A stretch of 64,000 bases of DNA from Nodularia sphaerocarpa UHCC 0038 (lineage in GTDB: Bacteria; Cyanobacteriota; Cyanobacteriia; Cyanobacteriales; Nostocaceae): contig NZ_CP060140.1 in NCBI RefSeq assembly GCF_022376295.1, forward strand, positions 1,802,356-1,866,355, given 5' to 3'. Made by a program: the position numbers and the translations under genes. Positions 26,892 to 35,178 of this stretch are shown here, piece by piece. Positions within the stretch are counted from its first letter, which is position 1. Each line of letters opens with the position of its first letter. Below the pieces are notes generated by a model, which saw only the letters and a list, made by a program, of their open reading frames with translations, searched no databases and was not told the DNA's origin.

Positions 26892-28154
26892 ATGAACGAT
26901 TTGGTAATATTCCTATGTAGATGTTTAACTGTTGGCCTGGTTATTCAAGTATGTTTAATGCTGGTCTTTTTATGGCATCTATCCTCAGATACAAAAAATA
27001 TCTTACCAGATGAAGAGTTACCGAAAACGGCAGTGATTCTTTGCCTACGTGGTGCTGATCCGTTTTTGAGTGATTGTTTGCAGGCGCTTTTGAATCAGAA
27101 TTACCCAGAGTATGATTTAAAATTGGTCGTTGATCGTATGGAAGATCCAGCATGGATAATTGCTACTGATACTGTTGAGCAGCATGGCGCGACTAATGTG
27201 CAAATCAGTCCTTTGAGATTTATCCGCAAAAGTTGCAGTCTCAAATGTAGTTCTCTCATCCAAGCTGTTACAGAGTTGGACGATTCCTACAAGGCGATCG
27301 CCTTCGTAGATGCTGATACAATTGTTCATACTCATTGGCTGCGTGAATTAGTCACTCCTTTAACTGATCCGAAAGTGGGTGCGACAACCGGAAATCGTTG
27401 GTATGTCCCTACAGGTACCCATTGGGGGTCTATAGTCCGCTATCTGTGGAATGTCTCTGCGGTGGTGCAGATGTATTTATATGGTATTCCTTGGGGTGGA
27501 ACTTTGGCGGTAAAAACAGAAGTTCTGGCTCAAACAAGATTGCTAGATAACTGGGGAAAAGCATTCTGTGAAGATACCATGATGCGGCGGATATTGGGTA
27601 AACATAAAATGCAGATTAAATTTGTACCTTCATTGATCATGCTGAATCAGGAAGAGTGCAATTTAACTGACTTAAAACGCTGGATGCAGCGACAACTCAT
27701 TTTTTGCCGACTTTACCACCCCCACTGGTTCGCTATAGTAGGAAACGCCATTTTAACAATACTGTGTCCTACTCTTTTGACTGTATTGTTTGTGGCAGCT
27801 TTGCTGACTGGACAATGGTATGCTGCGGCATTATCTCTTAGCTATTATAGCAGCTATGTGGTCGCATTACTGTTAATTGTACTTTTCTTAGAGCAAGGAG
27901 TACAGCTAGTTATTCGCTCTCATAATCAACCAATTCCACAATTATCTTTGGCTGTAATTTGCCAGATGTTAATGGGAATTCCCTTAACACAATGGGTTTA
28001 TGGGTTTGTATTCTTATCCTCCCTCTGGATGTCAAAAGTTAAGTGGCGCGGTATCACCTATAAATTCAACAGCCCCTGGAAGATTCGGTTAGTTGAATAT
28101 CGTCCTTATCAGTCTTTAGATCAACCTGCTTCCCCAAATATTTCCTTGAATTAA
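26892..28154 (+). CDS. Membrane glycosyltransferase, family 2/21 (paralog B)
   Basis: Also 420 residues and co-linear with paralog A over its whole length: shared LPKTAVILCLRGADP, NQNYPEYDLKL, VDADTIVH, PWGGTLA and WRGI segments. It has one N-terminal and several C-terminal membrane helices. The GED motif of paralog A reads CED here, but the acidic pair is kept. Tandem duplication with retained motifs suggests two active enzymes, perhaps with different donors or acceptors. It lies 79 bases upstream of the HglT-like gene. Confidence 0.85.
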   Translation: MNDLVIFLCRCLTVGLVIQVCLMLVFLWHLSSDTKNILPDEELPKTAVILCLRGADPFLSDCLQALLNQNYPEYDLKLVVDRMEDPAWIIATDTVEQHGATNVQISPLRFIRKSCSLKCSSLIQAVTELDDSYKAIAFVDADTIVHTHWLRELVTPLTDPKVGATTGNRWYVPTGTHWGSIVRYLWNVSAVVQMYLYGIPWGGTLAVKTEVLAQTRLLDNWGKAFCEDTMMRRILGKHKMQIKFVPSLIMLNQEECNLTDLKRWMQRQLIFCRLYHPHWFAIVGNAILTILCPTLLTVLFVAALLTGQWYAAALSLSYYSSYVVALLLIVLFLEQGVQLVIRSHNQPIPQLSLAVICQMLMGIPLTQWVYGFVFLSSLWMSKVKWRGITYKFNSPWKIRLVEYRPYQSLDQPASPNISLN

Positions 28155-28233
28155 TCATGGCTTTGGCAGAAACAGCACGCAGCATCAAAACACCAAACTT
28201 TTCTGCACCAAAATACACAAATTACCTAAAATT

Positions 28234-29496
28234 ATGTCTAAGCAACTTCTTCGCATTGCTTTGTTTACAGGATTATATGCTCCTTTTTTAACGGGGGTTT
28301 CAGTTGCAGTACACCAACGGGTACTCTGGTTACTAGAACAGGGGCATGAAGTCTTTCTTGTCCACCCTGAAATCAACGACCAATATCCCAAAAATGTGGG
28401 CAATCGTCCTATGGCTGGACTGGAAGAATTACAGTGTTTTCCTAACTTTTCTGCTCATGCTTTCCCCACAAAGCCACTAATTTTTTACAAGTCTTTACCG
28501 CAACCATTACACTATCGCTTTTGGAGTGATACCAAATTATTAGAAAAGTTCCAACCCGATATTGTGGTAGTGGAAGAAGCACCGCAAATGCGAGGTTTCT
28601 ACTCAATGTTTTTGCAAGGTTATGGTCGCCCCATTGGAGTTGAATACGCGAAGAAAACGGGGACTCCAATTATTTCGATTTTCCACACTGATATTGTTGC
28701 CTATATCCAATACTATTTGGGTAATCAGGTTTTCAATTTGATGCGTCCGATTATTCCCTTTTTAGTCAAGCAGTCCACTGAGGTTTATGACCTCAATTTA
28801 TTTCCTTCTCAAGCACAACTATTAAAGTACAATGAACTGAATTGCCAACGTGGTGAATATGTTCCTTATCAAGGAATTGATTGTGAAAAATTTCACCCCC
28901 GAAATATTATCCATAACCCGATTCCTGACGACAACAGACCGACTCTCTTGTTTGTGGGACGCATTACGGCGGAAAAAAATGTCACCCAACTGATAGATAT
29001 GTTTCCGCTAATTGCTGCCAAAATTCCTGATGTTCATTTGGTGATTATTGGTAGTGGTCCCCTAGATGAAGAACTGCGTCGGCGGTCTCAACAGTTTGAA
29101 GGTATTACTATGTGGGGTGAGTCTCACGGTACAGAACTTTTAGGTTGGTTTGCTCGTGCAGATATATTTGTCAACCCCTCTGCGACTGAAAATTTCTGCA
29201 CGACAAATAACGAAGCGCTGGCTTCTGGTACTCCTTTAGTTGCTGTGGTTGCACCTTCAACTGCTGAACAAGTTTTTCCTGGTCGCAATGGCTTTTTAGC
29301 TGAACCCAATAATCCTCAAGATTTTGCGGATAAAGTGGTGGCAATTTTAGCAAATTCTCAACTGAAAGCAGAAATGACAGCACAGGCTCGTCCTTCCATA
29401 CTTCAATATGATTGGTCGGCTTGTACACAAAAGTTTGAAGATAAGCTTTATGAGATAGTTCAAAATGTTAAGAAAATAGAGCGAACAACTGCTTGA
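28234..29496 (+). CDS. hglT: HglT-like family 4 glycosyltransferase
   Basis: A 420-residue GT-B retaining glycosyltransferase. The N-terminal acceptor domain contains GLYAPFLTGVSVAVHQRV, and the C-terminal donor domain contains LLFVGRITAEKNV and the E-x7-E motif in TENFCTTNNEALASGTP. The N-terminal lobe also has VVVEEAP and IFHTDIVAY. In Anabaena the equivalent position in the hgl island is all5341 (hglT), which adds glucose to the heterocyst glycolipid aglycone. The family assignment is firm; the HglT identity rests on synteny and type. Confidence 0.82.
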   Translation: MSKQLLRIALFTGLYAPFLTGVSVAVHQRVLWLLEQGHEVFLVHPEINDQYPKNVGNRPMAGLEELQCFPNFSAHAFPTKPLIFYKSLPQPLHYRFWSDTKLLEKFQPDIVVVEEAPQMRGFYSMFLQGYGRPIGVEYAKKTGTPIISIFHTDIVAYIQYYLGNQVFNLMRPIIPFLVKQSTEVYDLNLFPSQAQLLKYNELNCQRGEYVPYQGIDCEKFHPRNIIHNPIPDDNRPTLLFVGRITAEKNVTQLIDMFPLIAAKIPDVHLVIIGSGPLDEELRRRSQQFEGITMWGESHGTELLGWFARADIFVNPSATENFCTTNNEALASGTPLVAVVAPSTAEQVFPGRNGFLAEPNNPQDFADKVVAILANSQLKAEMTAQARPSILQYDWSACTQKFEDKLYEIVQNVKKIERTTA

Positions 29497-29520
29497 GTGC
29501 TGAGGAAAAAAACCGCCCCT

Positions 29521-29610
29521 TAGTAGGGTGCGTTATGGACTTTAGTCCTAACGCACCGAAAATATAGAATGGTGCGTTAGCCTACGGCATAACACGCCAC
29601 TACTGGCGTG
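29521..29610. repeat. Dispersed hairpin repeat (GGTGCGTTA family), copy 1
   Basis: AGTAGGGTGCGTTATGGAC, TAACGCACCGAAAATATAG and GGTGCGTTAGCCTACGGC form nested hairpins. A second, shorter copy lies at 29,678-29,731 and a relative at 36,406-36,485. Confidence 0.75.
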
Positions 29611-29677
29611 ACAAGCTTAAAATGATGCAATAACAAATGTTCGTAGTTGCGCTTTAGCGCGATTTTACTACAAAACG

Positions 29678-29731
29678 AACGCACCGAAAATATAGAATGG
29701 TGCGTTAGCCTACGGCATAACACACCCTACA
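29678..29731. repeat. Dispersed hairpin repeat (GGTGCGTTA family), copy 2
   Basis: AACGCACCGAAAATATAG, GGTGCGTTAGCCTACGGC and ATAACACACCCTAC repeat the core of copy 1 about 130 bases away. Both are between hglT and the TPR gene, whose transcripts converge here, so they may terminate transcription. Confidence 0.75.
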
Positions 29732-29755
29732 AAACTGGGGAGGCGGCAGTTTTAG

Positions 29756-30976
29756 CTAAAGTTGAGCTGAAGATGCTTTCTCAATTTGCTGTGTAAAATA
29801 TGTTTCCTCATGTTTAAGTTGTTGAGCAAGTTCTAATCCTTTTTGAAAGGCTGCGAGTGCTTGGGGATATTCTTGACGTTCTAGATACAATTGTCCAATT
29901 TGGTCGTAGGCTTGCATGATGCCATAATAGTTGATGGCTTGCTCTTGTGTTTTTATGAGAATTTGGCTAGTTTCCAAGGCTTCATCTATTTGTCCTTGGC
30001 TACGATATAAGGTAATTAACTTTTGCAAAGCTTCACCAGCACGAGCATATTGCCGCGATCGCACAGCCATGAGGTAAGCTTCTTGATAGGTGTTAAATGC
30101 TTCTGTGAGTAAACTAGGATTTTCCTGTGCTAGAAATTCATAATTTGAGCCAATGGCTATTTTTAATTGTGGGATTTGAGTCAGATTATTTTCCTGTGTA
30201 TAGATTTCTGCTAGTCTTTTCAGCGTATCCACTGCTGCTTGGGGTTGTTTTGTCTGCTGGTAGATGTAACGTAGCTGTTGCAGGTATGCTAACTCATTAG
30301 TGCGATTGCTCTGGGTAGCAGTTAAATTCAATAATCTCTCGTATGTGGCTGCTGCTTGAGGATAATCAAACCAACTCAAATGCAGTTCGCCCATTGTTTT
30401 CAAGGTTTGCACCACGGCGACTGCATCTTGTTTTTGTTCCACTGCGGTTAAAATTTGATCATAAACTGCTAAAGCCAGTTGAGGCGATCGCACTTTTTCG
30501 TATGCTTCACCAAGCGATCGCATTAAATCTAAATCCACAATTTTTTGACTTTGTGCTTGCTTTTGCAGAGTTTGCAATCGCTGTGTAATATATATTACCT
30601 GCTCACTGGCATTTTCTTTCCAGGCGATCGCACCAAAGCGCGATAATGCTTGCACTTGCGCCAATGAACCCAAATACCGCCGCAAACGTACTTCCCGGTT
30701 CCAAATCGCAAATGCTGCTTCCTGATCACCGGCTTGCAATTTAGCCGCAGCTTCCTGATTCAACTCATCCAACGCCCTCTCTAAATTTTGCAGTTGTGGG
30801 AGAGTTAGCTGCTGTTTGTCAATAGCAGGCGGTAAAAGTGGATCGGGTGTGGTAATTTCGAGGGGATTAGGAGCAAATTTATCCGGCTGTTTGGGCTTTT
30901 TACTCTCTGCTAGCGCTAACGAACTGTTAAGCTGACAAAGGATAGCAACACTAATAATACATAAGCGCCTGAGCAT
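29756..30976 (-). CDS. Secreted or periplasmic TPR-repeat protein
   Basis: A 406-residue protein. I start it at 30,976, where MLRRLCIISVAILCQLNSSL gives a signal peptide ending ALAES. The longer frame to 31,117 has no such feature. The body is made of helical tetratricopeptide repeats (for example AYEKVRSPQLALAVYDQIL, LYLERQEYPQALAAFQKGLELA). It is convergent with hglT and divergent from cpcT. Such repeats mediate protein-protein contacts; the partner is unknown. Anabaena has a gene between hglT and cpcT in the same position. Confidence 0.82.
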   Translation of the reverse strand: MLRRLCIISVAILCQLNSSLALAESKKPKQPDKFAPNPLEITTPDPLLPPAIDKQQLTLPQLQNLERALDELNQEAAAKLQAGDQEAAFAIWNREVRLRRYLGSLAQVQALSRFGAIAWKENASEQVIYITQRLQTLQKQAQSQKIVDLDLMRSLGEAYEKVRSPQLALAVYDQILTAVEQKQDAVAVVQTLKTMGELHLSWFDYPQAAATYERLLNLTATQSNRTNELAYLQQLRYIYQQTKQPQAAVDTLKRLAEIYTQENNLTQIPQLKIAIGSNYEFLAQENPSLLTEAFNTYQEAYLMAVRSRQYARAGEALQKLITLYRSQGQIDEALETSQILIKTQEQAINYYGIMQAYDQIGQLYLERQEYPQALAAFQKGLELAQQLKHEETYFTQQIEKASSAQL

Positions 30977-31124
30977 GGGTACTTTACCTAAGATGGGAAT
31001 AGAGCATAGGGTATGACCACCATACCCAAAGATTTTAACTGCCAACTTGTTAGACGCATCAAAAATCCATAATTCTCCCCATGAGAAATCGACGGAATTT
31101 AAATATGTGTCTGACATCTCCCTT

Positions 31125-31152
31125 GTAGAGACGTTCCATGGAACGTCTCTAC
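31125..31152. repeat. Perfect 28-bp palindrome (GTAGAGACG family)
   Basis: Half-site GTAGAGACGTTCCA, with the second half its exact complement. It differs from the copy at 873-900 only in the centre. It lies in the shared upstream region of the TPR gene and cpcT. Confidence 0.8.
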
Positions 31153-31173
31153 ATTCACCTCTCTACATTCATT

Positions 31174-31214
31174 CTCCCCACTCCCCACTCCCCATTCCCC
31201 ACTCCCCACTCCCA
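31174..31214. repeat. CCCCACT tandem heptamers
   Basis: Five to six units of CTCCCCA or TTCCCCA immediately upstream of cpcT. A typical Nostocales short tandem repeat. Confidence 0.75.
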
Positions 31215-31263
31215 AGCTTTACAATAAATCCAGAGAATTTTAACATTTGTAATCACTAATTCT

Positions 31264-31839
31264 ATGGATATTACAACCTTAGCGCGCTGGATGGCGGCTG
31301 ATTTTAGTAATCAAGCACAAGCTTATGAAAACCCACCTTTTTTTGCTCATATTCGCGTGTGTATGCGTCCTCTACCTGTAGAGGTATTATCAGGGGTGAG
31401 TTTGTTTGTGGAACAAGCTTATGATTATATGCTCAATGACCCTTATCGCGTGCGGGTGTTGAAATTGGTGAATGCAGGCGATCGCATCCAAATTGTCAAC
31501 TATACTGTGAAGCAAGAAGAAAGCTTTTATGGTGCATCCCGTGACCTAGAACGCCTGAAAACTTTAACAAGCGATCGCTTAGAAGAGCTACCAGGATGTA
31601 ACATGACTGTAGAGTGGGTTGGTAACAGCTTCAAAGGCAAAGTGGAACCCGGTAAAGGTTGTATCGTCTTTCGTAAAGGGCAAAAAACCTATTTAGATAG
31701 TGAATTTGAGATTAGTGAGGAGAGATTTATCAGCCTTGACAGAGGACGTGATTTAGAAACCAATGAACATATTTGGGGGTCTGTCGCAGGTCCATTTCAC
31801 TTTCTGCGTCGAAACAGTTTTGCTGATGAAGTAATATAG
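31264..31839 (+). CDS. cpcT: Chromophore lyase CpcT (CpcT/CpeT family)
   Basis: A 191-residue protein recognised from the CpcT/CpeT family: LARWMAADFSNQAQAYENPPFFAHIRVCMRPLP at the start, FVEQAYDYMLNDPYRVRV, and CNMTVEW, GKGC, FRKGQKTYLDSEFEI further on. CpcT attaches phycocyanobilin to Cys153 (consensus numbering 155) of the phycocyanin beta subunit in the cytoplasm. In Anabaena PCC 7120 this gene is all5339, close to hglT, which fits the local order here. Confidence 0.88.
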   Translation: MDITTLARWMAADFSNQAQAYENPPFFAHIRVCMRPLPVEVLSGVSLFVEQAYDYMLNDPYRVRVLKLVNAGDRIQIVNYTVKQEESFYGASRDLERLKTLTSDRLEELPGCNMTVEWVGNSFKGKVEPGKGCIVFRKGQKTYLDSEFEISEERFISLDRGRDLETNEHIWGSVAGPFHFLRRNSFADEVI

Positions 31840-31862
31840 CGCCGCCGTGAAGTCAAAAGTTT

Positions 31863-31884
31863 ACCCTGAGCGAAGTCGAAGGGT
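31863..31884. repeat. Dispersed 22-bp repeat (ACCCTGAGCGAAG)
   Basis: An intergenic copy of the element found in frame inside hglE at 11,290-11,311, with one base difference. It lies between cpcT and cpdA. Confidence 0.75.
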
Positions 31885-31930
31885 CAAAAGTCAAGAAGTT
31901 TAATCTATAGGCTTCTAATTGATTTGACAT

Positions 31931-32728
31931 TTAGGATACCTTAGCGGCTAACTCCAATGGATGAAAATAAGGAACTCGTTCCACAGCAGTTTCCCACATT
32001 CCATTGGGGTATAGCTTCAAAAGCCGAAATCCGGGGTATTTGGAATCAATCATCAAAGTTGCACTTTTTGAGCGAAACTGAAGCCCAGTTGACGGAGTGC
32101 TGAGGTAGTGAACTTGATGGCGCTGGCGTTGAAATTCCTGATGGATATGACCAAACAAAACTAACCTGACTTGGGGATGACGGTCAAGAACAGCAAAAAA
32201 TTCTTGAGGATTTTTCAGAGTGCTGCTATCTAACCAAGCCGAATTTACAGGAAAAGGCGGATGATGTAGGGCGACTAAAGTCGGATAATTACCCAGGGTT
32301 TTTAATTCAGAGTCCAGCCAATCGAGAGTTTTACCGGAAAGATGACCATGTAAACAACCAGGAACCGAAGAATCGAGTAAGATAAAATTCCAACCACCAC
32401 GATGAAAAGACTTGCGCCGGGAAACCATCCCCATATTTAAGATATCTTCCATTGCGATCGCACAATCATGATTTCCAGGTATCCAGTAAGCAGGTATTTG
32501 TAGTGGATTAACTAGATTTTGCAGATTATCGTAGGAATCAGGCTTACCATCACCAGACAAATCACCCGTCAGCAGTAGTAAATCAATTTCACTCCTGATT
32601 TGTTTTAACCTGTCTACAACTGCCTGGAAAGACTGTATAGTAGGCATTCCCAGCATTTCGTGACTTTCCGAAGCAAACAGATGTGTATCTGTTACCTGAG
32701 CAATTGAGATGGGAGACACTTGTTTCAT
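31931..32728 (-). CDS. cpdA: CpdA-like cyclic nucleotide phosphodiesterase (calcineurin-type)
   Basis: A 265-residue class III phosphodiesterase. All metal-binding motifs of the calcineurin-like fold are visible: DTH near residue 14, GDLSGDG near 57, GNHD near 85, and HHPPFP and GHIHQE later. CpdA enzymes hydrolyse 3',5'-cAMP, an important signal in filamentous cyanobacteria. A general metallophosphoesterase remains possible. It converges with cpcT, and its upstream region runs to the tRNA-Cys gene. Confidence 0.83.
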   Translation of the reverse strand: MKQVSPISIAQVTDTHLFASESHEMLGMPTIQSFQAVVDRLKQIRSEIDLLLLTGDLSGDGKPDSYDNLQNLVNPLQIPAYWIPGNHDCAIAMEDILNMGMVSRRKSFHRGGWNFILLDSSVPGCLHGHLSGKTLDWLDSELKTLGNYPTLVALHHPPFPVNSAWLDSSTLKNPQEFFAVLDRHPQVRLVLFGHIHQEFQRQRHQVHYLSTPSTGLQFRSKSATLMIDSKYPGFRLLKLYPNGMWETAVERVPYFHPLELAAKVS

Positions 32729-33098
32729 TTCACTGATGGCGATTTATGCAACTTAACATTTGATTCTTTTCCGGGACAGTAGCAGACCAAAGTCATACTG
32801 ATTTTGATGTCATCATAGAGCTAAAAACGATAAATAAACATCTAATTTCTTAAGAGACGCGAATTTTCATCCATCTTAAGAGTGAAATTGTATTTTTTTT
32901 TGTATTTTACGTCACGCATCTTTGGCAAAAATTCATCAATTCCTCACACTATCTCCACAAAGCTTCATTTAAGGTTGTCATCTCCTGGGATGTTGAAATG
33001 CTATTAACCCCTAAATTTGCTGAAGTGCGGCAAAATTTCTTCAGACGTAGGGTGTAAATTTAGAGAAAATATGTTATGATAAGGAATCGTGAGAGCGC
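32729..33098. other. Intergenic region, no gene seen
   Basis: AT-rich DNA between cpdA and tRNA-Cys. A T-run (32,892-32,899) is the only notable feature. It must hold the promoters of cpdA and of the tRNA. Confidence 0.6.
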
Positions 33099-33170
<72 letters not shown>

Positions 33171-33322
33171 TAAGGGTTTCAGCCTTTTAAGGACTTCCAA
33201 AGTTAATAACACGGCTATTTGATAGCCAAAGTCCATCCTAGTAGGTGGAGGGACAGTCACATGAGCGTCAGATGATGGTCATAGACACAAGCTATTTCCA
33301 TCCAGGCTGTCTTTGGCTTAAT

Positions 33323-33358
33323 AAAAAAATCCCTATTAGCGCAAGCGCTACAGGGATT
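33323..33358 (-). terminator. Rho-independent terminator of the small membrane-protein gene
   Basis: AATCCCT and AGGGATT arms (33,328-33,358) with an inner AGCGC/GCGCT stem. On the minus strand the hairpin is followed by a run of T. It lies 27 bases after the stop of the gene at 33,385-33,609. Confidence 0.8.
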
Positions 33359-33384
33359 CATGTTAGTCTGATTACAAGAGGTAT

Positions 33385-33609
33385 TTAATCAGTGCTAAGG
33401 TCGTCAGGCTTGTCAGCAATAACTGGGGGTTTGCAGTTTTCCCTGATCATAGAAAACTTGTACCCAGAAGGGGTCGCTATTTCAACCGATCCGCCACACT
33501 CATTATTACTGATTGCCCATATTCCAAAAAAGATGGGTGCAGCTACGGTTGCAATAGCACCCCATTTTTTGGTACGCTGAAGTAAGCTGATTTTGGTTTT
33601 ACCTGCCAT
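33385..33609 (-). CDS. Small single-pass membrane protein, unknown function
   Basis: A 74-residue protein if started at 33,609 (MAGKTKISLLQR), where AGGA stands about 8 bases upstream. The frame extends to 33,639. After a basic N-terminus comes one hydrophobic helix (IATVAAPIFFGIWAI), then a short domain with two cysteines (NECGGS, ENCKPP). The terminator and ribosome binding site make it a credible gene. I do not recognise the family. It could be a secreted-side or membrane-anchored peptide. Confidence 0.65.
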   Translation of the reverse strand: MAGKTKISLLQRTKKWGAIATVAAPIFFGIWAISNNECGGSVEIATPSGYKFSMIRENCKPPVIADKPDDLSTD

Positions 33610-33639
33610 AAAGCTTTTCCTGTATGTTGACATCGACAA

Positions 33640-34153
33640 GCCAAAGTTTGCAGACAGACGGCTTGAAGATAAGATTGCAAAAGATGCCCACCTTACAATA
33701 AATAAGATGGGCTACTTACCTTATTTAAGATAGTAGAATACTTTTTTGATAATAGCAAGCACAATTACTCACTTTATATTCTTATTTCTAAGGTAATACT
33801 ATAGAAAGGGTTTGACAACCGTAATTATACTGAATTAATTAATACTAAATACAATACTATAACTAAATATTCAGCCCTTGAATTTGTTTCCAACAGTTCT
33901 CAAGTTCCAAAGGAACTTTTAAGATTCCCAACCCCATAACCTGACAGCTTATGTACACAGGTGTAATATTACGCCATATATTTTAGATTTTTGTGTAAAA
34001 TCCGACCTTTCTTAATAACCGTCTAGAAAGACTTTTAGCTCACATATCCTCTAATTTGCTCTAGTTCGGTTTTCAGCCTTGGCATAAGAATATACTTAGG
34101 GCATATCATATAAGTGGGGAAAATGCAAACAATAACACCCCAAGGATAAATCT
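33640..34153. other. AT-rich intergenic region, no gene seen
   Basis: About 500 bases without protein-like frames. It separates two unrecognised genes transcribed away from each other, and AAGGA just before 34,154 is the ribosome binding site of the next gene. Confidence 0.55.
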
Positions 34154-34624
34154 ATGGCTACATTTGAACAAGGAACTGAACTACCATTTTTCCCAGACTT
34201 CAATAACGACGGGTTTTGCAGTCTTACTTTTTTAGGATTTGAATCAAAAGTGGATAAGTTTACTGACGATGTAGAAGAACAAACAAACATTCTAAGATTT
34301 GAAGTAGCGAGTGTTGAAGGTACTACTAAAGAAGTTCAAATAACCTTTGGAAGCATATATAAAACAGATAGTGTTATGGGAATAACCTTGAGTGCAATGG
34401 GCTTTGCAGAAACTCAAGTAGGTATCTCCGTAGATATAGGGCTATTTAAAAATAGTGAGAATGGAGACTATAAAATGAGAAATATTATCCTTGATTTTAT
34501 AAAATCATCAGAAGGAAATGTATATTTAGCCAAAATGTACAAGGAAAATGGAAATCCATCTGGTCATATATGGGAGGTAAATATAAATACTTTAAAACCT
34601 TATCAAGAAAACCCTGAAGGATAA
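34154..34624 (+). CDS. Hypothetical protein, 156 residues
   Basis: An acidic soluble protein (MATFEQGTELPFFPDFNNDG...) without signal peptide or membrane helix. It has alternating strand-like segments (LRFEVASVEGTTKEVQITFG, VGISVDIGLF). AAGGATAAATCT precedes the ATG. No domain was recognised. It is rather AT-rich and has no partner gene on its strand, so it could be a recently acquired accessory gene; that is an inference. Confidence 0.65.
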   Translation: MATFEQGTELPFFPDFNNDGFCSLTFLGFESKVDKFTDDVEEQTNILRFEVASVEGTTKEVQITFGSIYKTDSVMGITLSAMGFAETQVGISVDIGLFKNSENGDYKMRNIILDFIKSSEGNVYLAKMYKENGNPSGHIWEVNINTLKPYQENPEG

Positions 34625-34682
34625 AGCTATTAATATGACACCGCAAGTAAAATTTTCATGCGGAAGCAAAAAGCATAACTAC

Positions 34683-34902
34683 TCACTCTTCAGACTCCTC
34701 AGCAATTTTACGAATTTTTTCTTGAAATCTAGCAAAAACAACTTCGCCATCAGTTACTTGACCTTTAGCAATTTGTTCAGTCCCGATAGCAATTTTTTGG
34801 CGTAAATCTTCAAGTCGCTGTTCTTTATGCACGAGCGAATCTCCCACTTGCAAGCTGTACATGAATAAATTGCTCTATTTCTGGCTTAAGAGCGATATTC
34901 AT
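34683..34902 (-). pseudogene. Frameshifted ParD-type antitoxin remnant
   Basis: An ATG at 34,902 opens MNIALKPEIEQFIHVQL, ending in a stop after GRFARA. The remaining antitoxin-like part (KEQRLEDLRQKIAIGTEQIA, KGQVTDGEVVFARFQEKIR) continues in another frame to a stop at 34,683. Together they look like a cyanobacterial ParD-family antitoxin that has lost its central segment, with a length change that is not a multiple of three. A 59-codon frame from 34,862 could still express the C-terminal half. No ParE/RelE toxin gene is visible next to it. Confidence 0.7.
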
Positions 34903-34937
34903 ACCCTTATACCTCAAATAAAAAACCTTTGCTTTCT

Positions 34938-34966
34938 TCTTTGCGCCTTTGCGCCTTTGCGCGAAA
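34938..34966. repeat. STRR-type tandem heptamers (CTTTGCG)
   Basis: CTTTGCGCCTTTGCGC units, as at 16,678. It lies upstream of the desaturase/SDR gene, and the rest of 34,903-35,178 shows nothing else recognisable. Confidence 0.65.
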
Positions 34967-35178
34967 CAAATCCATATTTTCAATATTATCTAGCTTTGCC
35001 TTGCTCTGTGCGCCATAGGAATCGCAGGGAATATCTTGTGTGTGTTGTGTCGCGTACTCAAGGAGAGGACTGAAGTCCTGACTACGAGCTTTTAATTTTT
35101 AGTTTGCTGTGTAACCTCAGATTATTCTATTCTGTCACAATATGAAGAAAGATTAAGATAAGTGGTGTGCAAGAAAAT

